A stretch of DNA of 16,540 nt, taken from positions 1 to 16,540 of the forward strand of contig DCSW01000041.1 in NCBI GenBank assembly GCA_002325825.1, written 5' to 3'. Below are positions 1-6,880 of the stretch, piece after piece. The notes under the pieces were generated by a model, which was given only the letters and a program-made list of their open reading frames with translations, did not search any database and was not told the DNA's origin. The DNA comes from Collimonas sp. UBA1456 (GTDB lineage: Bacteria; Pseudomonadota; Gammaproteobacteria; Burkholderiales; Burkholderiaceae_D). Made by a program: the position numbers and the translations under genes. Each line of letters begins with the position of its first letter. Position 1 is the stretch's first letter.

Positions 1-381
1 GACTAACTTCGTCTAACTGTGGCCACTTTGACGGCTACGAACGATCAGGTTGGGAGCAGGAAGACCAACGTCCTCCCAGATCATCGCATTTGCATGGTCA
101 GGGTCGAAGATTAGCTAACTCACGAAGCCAGGACGATTGACCTGCATGTAGGGATAGCGAATAGCGTATTCGCGTGGTCGCACGCGCGTCGCCGTCTTGT
201 CGTCAGAACAACGCGGTAAATAGGGCGCTTCCGTAAGAACACGGTTAAGAGCCGTTCCAGAATGGAAAAAGCGACTCTCTTGGTTCCCTTGTTTTTTAGC
301 AGTTGTAGACGTCTTAATCCCTTTAAGCACATTCAAGGCGTTCGTGCGCTTACGCGCAGGATTTGGGACACGTACAATCAA
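1..381 (-). pseudogene. Plasmid replication initiator (replicase/primase-type Rep), N-terminal remnant
   Basis: Read on the minus strand from a TTG at 381 (the frame is open back to 408, with no ATG), the peptide contains RKRTNALNVLKG, then FFHSGTALNRVL, RVRPREYAIRYPYMQVNRPG and, after an in-frame TAG at 115-117, LIFDPDHANAMIWEDVGLPA and PNLIVRSRQSGHS, followed by a second TAG at 13-15. The block QVNRPG-x-LIFDxDH-xxWEDVGxPxPNLIVxNxxxGHxHL is the N-terminal signature of the replicase family Rep proteins of ColE2-like and related plasmids, which start replication at the plasmid origin. The first stop falls where the family has Trp (TGG to TAG). Similarity is lost after the second stop at the window edge. 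Together with the par genes upstream on the same strand, this is the relic of a plasmid backbone. The family assignment is recognition from memory without a database search. Confidence 0.72.
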
Positions 382-417
382 AGCTTCGTTAGGCGCTTCA
401 TTGCTTCTCTATATAAC

Positions 418-552
418 TCACCCGTCAAGATGAGCTTTACACATGTCTCGAACCCTGCTCTGTTTGTCTATCAAGGTCCGCTCGCCAAAGCGGGCCTTGT
501 CGTTTCCGACTCTCCAGTTTTCTGCTGTCTGGTCAACTCTCTCCTTCGTCAT
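418..552 (-). CDS. Possible 44-aa leader ORF upstream of rep
   Basis: An ATG at 552-550 opens a 44-codon frame starting MTKERVDQTAENWRVGNDKA and ending CKAHLDG before TGA at 418-420. The peptide is hydrophilic and rich in charged residues. Its start codon overlaps the stop of the preceding 31-codon frame (TGATG), and it ends about 20-35 nt before the first possible start of the rep remnant. Such spacing is compatible with a translationally coupled leader peptide. I do not recognise the protein. It could be chance or the debris of a longer gene, since the surrounding plasmid genes are all broken. Confidence 0.22.
   Translation of the reverse strand: MTKERVDQTAENWRVGNDKARFGERTLIDKQSRVRDMCKAHLDG
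472..499. repeat. Strong stem-loop in the rep leader region
   Basis: CAAGGTCCGCT (472-482) and AGCGGGCCTTG (489-499) form an 11-bp stem (one G-T pair when read as RNA) around the 6-nt loop CGCCAA. It lies about 90 bp upstream of the rep remnant. It could be a transcription terminator (the plus-strand tail TCGTTTCC is weak), or part of a copy-number control RNA or leader, as found ahead of many plasmid rep genes. The hairpin is seen directly and its role is inferred. Confidence 0.5.
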
Positions 553-647
553 CACGGTGACTCGGCGCCTATCGAGGCCGGTGCTTGCTTGTAGCCATGC
601 ACCATCGTCTTGGGTACCCAGTGCTCCGCGTTCACATCAAACTTCAT
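552..647 (-). CDS. Possible 31-aa ORF, overlapping the 44-aa ORF
   Basis: An ATG at 647-645 opens a frame starting MKFDVNAEHWVPKTMVHGYK and ending ASIGAESP, with TGA at 554-552 overlapping the next ATG by one base. I recognise no family. The stop/start overlap suggests either a coupled pair of tiny genes or one former gene split by a frameshift. The evidence is weak. It is listed because the tandem arrangement sits exactly in the leader of the rep gene. Confidence 0.18.
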   Translation of the reverse strand: MKFDVNAEHWVPKTMVHGYKQAPASIGAESP

Positions 648-877
648 GATCCCTTGGTCCTGCGAAACGCTTGCAGCGTCGTCGAGGCTCCAAAAGTATC
701 ACAGATCGCCACTGGCAGCACCCAGAACTCGTTCGTTCATTCCGGTTCGTACCACGATCAGAAGTTTCTTATCACCGGGCTCTATTCGGACTGCCGAAAC
801 CGACCGCAACGGCGATGAGTTCTTTCAAAAACTTCGAAGCGACCACAGTAGAAGTTGTTGTAAGGATAGTATATACC
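648..877. other. Intergenic plasmid-derived stretch, no gene recognised
   Basis: Three overlapping plus-strand frames exist here, but none resembles a known protein, none has a convincing ribosome binding site, and the frames cross each other. On the minus strand the stretch separates the partition genes from the rep leader. No iterons or clear direct repeats were seen. I see nothing functional in it. Confidence 0.4.
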
Positions 878-1075
878 TTATTCTGCGTCAATTAGCAACA
901 GTATAAAAATTTGTTGCGCCAGTCCATTAATTATGATACATAATTTTTCCAGCGTCTCGACCACGAGGTCCTTCTCGGTTACGCGACGCCCTTTTTCGTG
1001 TGAGCGCAACAGCGCTTCATCGCGCAGGCGATCAGCCAAATATTCAGGGAAGTTGAAGATTTTTTGCACGCGGCC
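878..1075 (-). pseudogene. Ribbon-helix-helix plasmid partition partner (ParB/ParG-like), 5'-truncated
   Basis: The minus-strand frame reads RRGRVQKIFNFPEYLADRLR, then DEALLRSHEKGRRVTEKDLV and VETLEKL, before an unrelated hydrophobic tail ending at 878. The pattern phe-x-lpe-x-LadrLrdeA...gRrvtEkdLvvetLe is that of small ribbon-helix-helix DNA-binding proteins paired with ParA on plasmids. They bind the centromere and stimulate the ParA ATPase. There is no independent start: the frame begins inside the parA remnant, shifted by one base, so a deletion has joined the end of parA to the C-terminal half of this gene. The normal C-terminus also appears replaced, because the family usually ends soon after the LEKL helix. 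Confidence 0.55.
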
Positions 1076-1404
1076 ACGGCGGCGGCTTGATCACGTCCCA
1101 ACTCCTGGACACTCGCACCTTCCCCGATTGCACGACGAAAGGCCACACGCTCACAGACTCTTGTAGGCAGTACCGTCAGCTTCTGTTCGGCCAAAAATTC
1201 CAGCATCTCTGCCGCATCCTTGGTACGAGGATCAACACGAGTCAACAGCACGCGCACATCCAGATCGGGGTTGTAGTCGCGGGCCAGTTCTACGACCTCA
1301 AGCAAGTCAGTCATGGCAGCAGCATCCAGATTGCTCGCGCCAATCGGAATAACGACACGCTGGGCCAACAGCAGAGCAGAGCGTAGACCAACCGAATCAG
1401 ACTC
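1071..1404 (-). pseudogene. parA: ParA-family plasmid partition ATPase, C-terminal fragment
   Basis: The frame reads SVGLRSALLLAQRVVIPIGA, SNLDAAAMTDLLEVVELARD, VLLTRVDPRTKDAAEMLEFL and CERVAFRRAIGEGASVQELG. This is the C-terminal half of a ParA/Soj-type Walker ATPase, which positions plasmid copies before division. The deviant Walker A lysines and the first aspartate motif are missing because the gene stops abruptly near 1404, next to the IS200-type fragment. At the other end the frame runs into the sequence of its partner gene in the wrong frame (KKSSTSLNIWL, an out-of-frame reading of QKIFNFPEYL). Both ends are therefore damaged and the protein cannot work. Confidence 0.7.
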
Positions 1405-1418
1405 TTGCTCTATGAGCG

Positions 1419-1731
1419 ATGATTATACAAGGAAGAAACTGCGTTTTTAAAATGCATGTCTATTTGATCTTTGTGGCGGAATATCGCAGCAAGGTGTTCG
1501 ACGGCGACGTCATCAACCGCCTGTTGACCTTCTTTGGCAAGACCTGTGCCGCCTTTGAGGCGCAACTGGTTGAGATGGACGGTGAGGATGATCATGGCCA
1601 CTTGTTGGTGGAGTACCCGCCAACAAGTGGCGGCATCCAATCTAGTTAACAGCCTCAAGGGTGTGTCCGGCCGTCTTCTGCGCAAGGAACGACCCGATAT
1701 CCAGAAAAACTACTGGAATGGCGTGCCTTGA
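1419..1731 (+). pseudogene. tnpA: IS200/IS605-family transposase TnpA, frameshifted and truncated
   Basis: From the ATG at 1419 the frame reads NCVFKMHVYLIFVAEYRSKV, then DDHGHLLVEYPP, then goes out of frame. In the next frame it continues SNLVNSLKGVSGRLLRKERP and YWNGVP, ending in TGA at 1729-1731. TnpA of this family is a Y1 HUH single-strand transposase. The metal-binding HxH is seen as HGH within DDHGHLL (usually HVH). The catalytic tyrosine lies in the YIEQQ-type C-terminus, which is missing: about 35 residues are lost after YWNGV. The frameshift lies at 1620-1626, inside a perfect inverted repeat. No flanking terminal hairpins were recognised, so the element is a dead relic. It abuts the broken end of parA and may have been involved in its loss. 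Confidence 0.82.
1597..1631. repeat. Perfect 12-bp inverted repeat at the tnpA frameshift
   Basis: GCCACTTGTTGG (1597-1608) and CCAACAAGTGGC (1620-1631) are exact reverse complements around an 11-nt loop. Relatives of this transposase encode EYPPKVAVSNL here. The sequence CCGCCAACAAGTGGCGG can be turned back into a frame encoding PPKVA by removing one base in the right arm, which would leave the repeat imperfect. Confidence 0.85.
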
Positions 1732-1971
1732 TCGCGCTTTCCTACTTGCCAACCTCATAAGATGCTCTGAATGGCATTTATACTATTTGCGGATAAGTTC
1801 TTAAATCGCGTGGAGAATTTGTCTTTACTTAAAAATTCAATATAGCCATATAGTGGGCAATTTTTATTTTCAATATTCTGAATGCTCAGATTTTTTTCGG
1901 GTAAAAATTTTGGTCGTAAAATCAAATATCCCCATCATGGCAGACATTCCACGTGCCTATGCTTTAATTAG
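1732..1971. other. AT-rich intergenic region
   Basis: About 240 bp, noticeably richer in A and T than the flanking genes, lies between the dead transposase and the polyketide synthase remnant. There is no open frame of interest on either strand and no clear terminator or terminal repeat. It probably held the promoter of the synthase gene, but I can defend no specific promoter. Confidence 0.4.
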
Positions 1972-1980
1972 ACGATAACT

Positions 1981-2610
1981 TATTCTTCATATCCGACTTA
2001 TCTCCCGTTTGTCCTGTCGTCTGCCTACCCGCCCTTGTTGCACACCCTCACACCATCTCCCAAGATGAAACTGTGGCTTTTATCGAACGCAATTTTTCCG
2101 ACTACAGCGAACTGCCCCTGGCCATTAAAATGATCCGTAACACTCAAGTCCGAGAACGCCATCTGTTGTGCCCCCATTGAAGAAACCGAAATCCACACAG
2201 GACCCCCACCCATCGCAGCGAGCTGTACACGCAAGTTATCAGGTACATGGCTAAAGAGATCGCTCTGCAAGCCATTGACAATTTCCTGCTTCGGCCCAAA
2301 GATATCAGCATGGTCGTCGCCATCTCCTGCACCGGCTTTTTGATACTTTCTCTGACTGCCATGCTTATCAACGATCTAGGTCTAAACACCAGCACCCGCC
2401 ATCTCCCCGTAGCCCAGATGGTCTGCTGTGCAGAAGCTGCAGACGTTAACCGGGCTGTGGATCACTGCCGGGCGCAACCCAATGCCAATGTGCTTATTGT
2501 CAGTGTTGAGTTGGCCTCTTTGTGTTGTCAACCTAAAGACGTTTCTATCTCTTCTCTGATCTCTGCGGCCCTCTTTGGGGACGCTGCCATAGCCACCGTG
2601 GTTCGAGCAC
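1981..2610 (+). pseudogene. Type III polyketide synthase (chalcone/stilbene synthase family), N-terminal two-thirds
   Basis: The pieces read YLPFVLSSAYPP, PHTISQDETVAFIERNFSDY, ELPLAIKMIRNTQVRERHLL, then after frameshifts ELYTQVIRYMAKEIALQAID, VVAISCTGFLILSLTAMLIN, RHLPVAQMVCCAEAADVNRA, NANVLIVSVELASLCCQPKD and SSLISAALFGDAAIATVVRA. These are family landmarks: IRNTxVRERH, SCTGF, the active-site cysteine block (QLGCAAGG, here QMVCCAEA with the Cys kept but the two glycines replaced), NVLIVSxELxSLC and GDAxxAxVVR. Such enzymes extend acyl-CoA starters with malonyl-CoA. Frameshifts lie near 2030, 2165 (an extra C before the ATTGAAGAAACC run) and 2215. The gene ends at about 2610, where it is joined directly to cysI, so the second catalytic half with His and Asn is gone. 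No start codon is clear; an ACG at 1972 may be a mutated ATG. Confidence 0.8.
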
Positions 2611-3360
2611 AAGGCGCGTATCAGGATTTTGGTGAAAGCCATCGGTGCTGAATAATTCGCGCGTCGGGTTGAGGTCGAATGGGCTGATATCAAGGACGGG
2701 CCCGTGTACGCTCACCGTCGGAGAACTGCAACGCGTGGCGCAGCATTTTACTGCGCCTGCCTACGAGACATTACCGCCGATCAACTCGACTTCGTAGCCG
2801 ATCTTTCCGCACACACTACAGCTTCGGCGAAGTGCACGTCACCCACGAACAAAACCTGATGCTGGTCGAAGTCAAGCAAGGCGAGTTGTTCGCGCTCTGG
2901 CAAGAAGCCAAGGAGCGGGGTCTGGCAATGCCGAATATCGGATTGCTGATCGACAGCATCTGCTACCCAGGTAGCGATTTCTGCTCGTTGGCTAACGCCA
3001 AATCGATCCCAATTGCACAAGCCATCGCCGAGAAATTCGACAACATCGATTTTCAGCACGACATTGGCAATATCGGCATCCTCGGTGTCGACAAAGACGG
3101 CGCTGAGTGGTATCAGGTATCGATCGGCGACGCGCAAGGTAACAACACTAGCATCGGCAAGATTATCGGCCTGTGGTTCTTGGCACATAAAATGCCGATA
3201 GTTATCGAGCGCCTGCTGGACGTCTATGTACAAACAGCATACTGAAAATGAACGCTTCGTCGACACGATGCAACGCATCGGCGTTGCATCGTTCAAGGAA
3301 TTTGTCTACGCCACACCGATCTTGCTGGATCAACCGCATGGAGATGATGCTTATGTTTAA
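2611..3360 (+). pseudogene. cysI: Sulfite reductase hemoprotein (nitrite/sulfite reductase family), C-terminal part
   Basis: The sequence begins KARIRILVKAIGAE, hits TAA at 2653-2655, continues FARRVEVEWADIKDGP, LTVGELQRVAQHF, ITADQLDFVADLS, YSFGEVHVTHEQNLMLVEVK, PNIGLLIDSICYPGSDFCSL, NIGILGVDKDGAEWYQVSIG and NERFVDTMQRIGVASFKEFV, ending in TAA at 3358. The enzyme reduces sulfite to sulfide with a siroheme coupled to a 4Fe-4S cluster. The N-terminal half is lost at the junction with the polyketide synthase. There are frameshifts near 2705, 2815 and 3243, a deletion near 2770, and a deletion near 3060 that removes the GCMNxCGHH segment carrying cluster and siroheme cysteines. The first cluster block CxPGxDFC survives. 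It was the first gene of the sulfate-assimilation operon, and its stop overlaps the next start (ATGTTTAA). Confidence 0.9.
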
Positions 3361-3844
3361 TTTGGGAATCATCAAGAACCGCGCAGTCGTCGCCAGACGA
3401 CTGGACCACACTTCGCCTGAGCGAAGGCGGAGCCGCCAACAGCATTGCTATCCCGGCCGGCAAAGTCATCGTGCGCTGGCCGTGTGGCAAGCCCGCGCAC
3501 CGCTGGGCATATGGCTCAACAGTGAAACCCAGGCTGACGCTATCAAAGACGATCCGCAACAGTTCGTCGTCATCGGCATCAATTTCCTGATTTTTACCGA
3601 TGGCCGCGGCTATCCGACCGCTTTCAACTTGCGCACCCGCTACGGCTAAACTGGCGAATTGCGCGCCATTGGTGACGTCCTGCGTGATCAGTTGTTCTAC
3701 ATGCAGCGCGTCGGCTTCAATGTATTCGCCGTCCGTGTCGACAAGAACATCCACGATGCCTTGAGAGGATTGACCGATTTCTCGGAAAAATATCCGGCAT
3801 CCTGGGACGAGAAAACGCCGTTATTCCGTCGCGTGCAACGCTAG
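3353..3844 (+). pseudogene. DUF934 protein of the sulfite-reduction operon
   Basis: From ATG at 3353 the peptide is MFNLGIIKNRAVVA, then in a second frame DDWTTLRLSEGGAANSIAIP, AGKVIV, then LAVWQARAPLGIWLNSETQA, TDGRGYPTAFNLRTRYG, a TAA at 3647-3649, and TGELRAIGDVLRDQLFYMQR, DALRGLTDFSEKYPASWDEK up to TAG at 3842. DUF934 proteins are short partners encoded directly after cysI in many beta- and alphaproteobacteria. They are thought to assist sulfite reduction, but the mechanism is not established. There are two frameshifts (near 3400 and 3470), an apparent small deletion between WQARAP and LGIW, and one in-frame stop where a Tyr codon is expected after RTRYG. The start overlaps the cysI stop, as in an intact operon. 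Confidence 0.85.
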
Positions 3845-3864
3845 CCGGTTAGCTAGGATTGCTC

Positions 3865-4612
3865 ATGAGCAGCCCTACTTTATACCTGCCGGATTTGATC
3901 GCCGCCACTAGAGTGACGCTGGAATAAATCGCGGTCGAATATACGCCTGCGGTATTTGCCTCCAGCCTGGTGGCCGAAGATATGGTGCTGACCGACCTAA
4001 TCCTGCGCAATCTGCTACAGGACCGGATCGGCACATTCACCCTGGAAAACTGGGCGTCTGCACGCCGAGACGTTGGACATGCTTGATCGCATCAAGCAAA
4101 TCTACGATTACGACGTCACGCCGTATTGGCCGCAAGTGGAAGTCGTTGCCGCCTATTTTGAACAGAATAGCCTGAATGTGTTTTACGACAGCATCGAGAT
4201 GCATAAAGAATAATGCTGCCGCACCCGCAAGACCGAGCCGCTCAATCGCGTCCTGGCTGGCAACCTGGTGTGAATTACCGGTCAACGCCGCGCGCAATCG
4301 CAAACCCGCGCCGAGCTGCATGTACAGGAATACGATGCCGCGCACGGTATGGAGAAATTCGATCCCCTGGCTGGCTGGTCGAAATACGATATCTGGTAAT
4401 ACATTCGCAGCAAACACGTGCTGTACAACCCGCGGCACGACAAATGCTATCCGTCGATCGGCTGCGAACCTTGCACCCGTGCGATCCAGCTTGGAGAAGA
4501 TGCGCGCGCCGGACACTTGTGGTTGGAAAACCCGGAATCGAAGGCGTGCGGCTTGCATGTGGTCGACGGCAATTTGATACGCATCCAATCCATTACACAA
4601 TTGAGCGCTTGA
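3865..4612 (+). pseudogene. cysH: Assimilatory adenylylsulfate (APS) reductase
   Basis: From ATG at 3865: LYLPDLIAATRVTLE, TAA at 3925, IAVEYTPAVFASSLVAEDMV and LTDLILRNL. After a frameshift near 4048 it continues RLHAETLDMLDRIKQIYDYD and NVFYDSIEMHKE, then TAA at 4211 directly before CCRTRKTEPLNRVLAGN, TGA at 4271, ITGQRRAQSQTRAELHVQEY, TAA at 4397, YIRSKHVLYNPRHDKCYPSI, GCEPCTRAIQLGEDARAGHL, ending in TGA at 4610. The CC plus CxxC cysteines (CCRTR, CEPCTR) bind the 4Fe-4S cluster that marks APS reductases rather than PAPS reductases. This fits an operon with cysDN and no visible cysC. The enzyme makes sulfite from APS. Four stops and one frameshift are seen, but the overall length is nearly full, so decay is by point lesions. 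Confidence 0.92.
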
Positions 4613-4663
4613 ATCACCGCAGCCATCGCTCCTCATTACACTTCTTACATGACAAGACCTGAC

Positions 4664-5590
4664 ATGAACACAGTTGTTGAAAATTTTTTCCTGGACAAGG
4701 CCTCCAACCGTCACCCCGATTGGCTGAAGTCGGAAGCGATCCACATCATGCGTGAAATGGATGTCGAGTGCAGCAATCCTGCACTGATATCCTCGGGCGG
4801 CAAGGATTTAGTAATGATGCTGCGTTTGGCGGAAAAAACTTTCCGTCCGGGCAGATTTCCATTCTCTCTGGAGCATATCGATACCGACCACACTTTTGAA
4901 GAAGTCATCACTTTCCGTGACAAACACGCGGCAGAACTTGGCGAACTTCTGATCGTCGGTTCGATCGAGGATTCGATCAAGCGCGGCGCGGTGCGCCTGC
5001 GCAATCCGATTCGTGCAATGCCGCACAAGCGGTGACGCCGCTGGAAACCATCGCCGACTACAAGTTTGATGCTTGCATCGGAGGTGCCCGCCACGATAAA
5101 GGAAAGGCGCTCTCCAAGGAACGATTTTTCGTTCCGCGACGAATTCGGACAATGGAATTTGGGAGCGCAACGCCCGGAACTGTTGGACCTGTACAACACT
5201 CGCGTCCATCTCGGCGAAGACATGTACGTGTTCCCGATCCCCAACTGGACCGAACTCGATGTCTGGCAATACATCGCACGCGAAAAACCGGAACTGCCGC
5301 CGATCTATTTCGCTCATACCTGCCAGGTGATCCCACGCAATGGTCTGCTAGTGCCGCTGACCGACCTGACTCTGGCACGCAAAGGCGAAACCGTGGAAAC
5401 CCGCGAAGTGTGCTTCCGTAACGTCGACGATATCTCCTGCGCCTTCCCGATAGCCTCCGACACGGCGACAGTTGAAGCCATCATCGCCAGAACCGCGTTA
5501 ACGCAGATCACCGGACGCGGTGCTACCCTGATGGATGACCAAACCTCGGAAGAGTCGATGGAAAAACGTAAAAAAGAAAGATATTTCTAA
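4664..5590 (+). pseudogene. cysD: Sulfate adenylyltransferase subunit 2 (ATP sulfurylase)
   Basis: ATG at 4664 starts MNTVVENFFLDKASNRHPDW (an earlier ATG at 4649 is in frame but less like the family). It continues ALISSGGKDLVMMLRLAEKT, HIDTDHTFEEVITFRDKHAA and LIVGSIEDSIKRGAVRLRNP. In frame two it reads NAAQAVTPLETIADYKFDAC, IGGARHDKGKALSKERFF. In frame three it reads FSFRDEFGQWNLGAQRPELL through WTELDVWQYIAREKPELPPI to the C-terminus MDDQTSEESMEKRKKERYF. CysD makes APS from sulfate and ATP with CysN. The ATP-binding PP-loop SGGKDS reads SGGKDL, so the last residue is changed. The first frameshift (about 5008) is explained by loss of one copy of a CCGA tandem. The second (about 5128) is one base lost near a T run. 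The stop overlaps the cysN start (TAATG). Confidence 0.93.
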
Positions 5591-6880
5591 TGAACGCCAT
5601 TGTAACAAAAGTTTCCGATGCCGGCTCTTCAAACACTGCTCCTCTGGAGCACGGCCTGCTACGCTTCATCACCGCCGGTTTCGTAGACGATGGCAAGAGC
5701 ACGCTGATCGGCCACCTGCTTTTCGACAGCAAGAGTATTTTTGTCGTCCATTTGGACGACATCTCGTACGACAAGCATAAGCGTACAGTCGGTGACACCA
5801 TTGACCTGTCGTTGCTGATCGATGGCCTCGAGGTAGAATGCGAATAAGGCATCACGATAGGCGTCGCCTATCTCTACTTCGCCACACCGAAACGCAAATT
5901 CATCATTACCGACACCCCAGGTCACGAACAATATACCAGCAACATGGTGACCGGTGCTTCGACCGCTGACGCAGCCATCATCCTGATTTACGTATCTAAG
6001 GTAAAGCTTGGTGATGACGGCAGCGTTGAACTGATGACTCGGATCAAATGCCAATCAACGATTGGCCATCTGCTGCAGATCGAACACGTGATCGTGGCGA
6101 TCAACAAGATGGACCTAGTCAACTAGGATCAGACAGTGTATGACTGTATCGGTGCCGCCTACCAGGAATTCGTTCAATAGCTGGCCCTGCGTGATATGTG
6201 CCCTATCCAGCTATCGGCACTGACCGGTGACGACATGCCCTGAAACCAGGGACCGACCCTGATAGAACTGCTGGAATCGCTAAGCGTCTATGACGCATCG
6301 CATGACGAACCATTCCGTTTCCCGGTCCAGTTGGTGTCACGTCACAACAGCCATGCAGCCAACGATTTCCCCGGCTACATGGGGGCGCATCGAAGCTGGC
6401 AATAAACAAGAGCGACACGCTGGTAGTGCACCTAGCGGCCGGAACGCTATCGTCAAGGACATCCTGATACTCAAAGGTTCTCTGGAATCGGCGGTGATTG
6501 GTCAGTCGGTGACTTTGCTGCTAGATAAATACCTGGACATCTCGCGGGGCGACATGCTGACATCGGTTGACCGTGCGCCAACCTTGCTGAAGAGCATCAA
6601 TGCCGATCTCTGCTGGCTATCCGAAGATCCACTCGATCTGTGCCGTAAATACTCGATGAAGCGAAGCACCAAGCAAGTCGCTGCACATGTCACTCAGGTC
6701 GATACGCTGTTGTATATCAATACCCAGGAACGTCGGCCGGACGAATCACTGAAACTGACCGATATCGTTCGCGTGTCGCTCAATGTGCGGCAGGCAATTG
6801 CCGCCGATTCCTACGATGCGATTCGCGCCACCGGCGCCTTCATCCCGATCGATGAAGTGACGCACCAGACCATCACCGCC
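5590..6880 (+). pseudogene. cysN: Sulfate adenylyltransferase subunit 1 (GTPase)
   Basis: ATG at 5590 overlaps the cysD stop. Motifs in order: P-loop GFVDDGKSTLIGHLLF, GITIGVAYLYFATPKRKFII, DTPGHEQYTSNMVTGASTAD, NKMDLV, LIELLESLSVYDASHDEPFR, KDILILKGSLESAVIGQSVT, SINADLCWLSEDPLDLCRKY and ATGAFIPIDEVTHQTITA. CysN is an EF-Tu-like GTPase that drives APS synthesis by CysD. The G1, G3 and G4 motifs are all still readable. Stops: TAA 5845 (glutamine expected), TAG 6124, TAG 6178 (glutamine expected) and TGA 6241. A frameshift at the five-G run 6381-6385 fits one inserted G. A further frame change lies between 6400 and 6450. The reading ends in a deletion junction with cobA near 6878. Confidence 0.92.

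Noticed and set aside
262..594. 110-codon plus-strand frame opposite the rep remnant and its leader
   Set aside because: It is antisense to recognisable rep protein sequence for its first 120 bases and has no familiar motif or ribosome binding site.
585..906. Three overlapping plus-strand frames (77, 98 and 74 codons)
   Set aside because: They overlap one another in different frames, resemble no family, and the last runs into the antisense of the partition partner.
2025..2693. Minus-strand frames of 81-103 codons
   Set aside because: They mirror the type III polyketide synthase remnant, which has clear family motifs on the plus strand.
2781..3754. Minus-strand frames of 171 and 153 codons
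   Set aside because: They are antisense to cysI and DUF934 sequence and have no recognisable domain.
4649..4651. Upstream ATG as the cysD start (MTRPDMNTVVEN)
   Set aside because: It is in frame, but family members begin at MNTVVEN-like sequence, so the ATG at 4664 is preferred.
4037..4744. 235-codon minus-strand frame, the longest in the first 7 kb
   Set aside because: It is antisense to cysH over nearly its whole length; the plus strand carries the CCRTR and CEPC motifs and family order.
4711..5317. Minus-strand frames of 187 and 169 codons
   Set aside because: They are shadows of cysD, whose protein sequence is readable on the plus strand in three frames.
5659..6054. 131-codon minus-strand frame
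   Set aside because: It lies opposite the GTPase motifs of cysN; no independent evidence.
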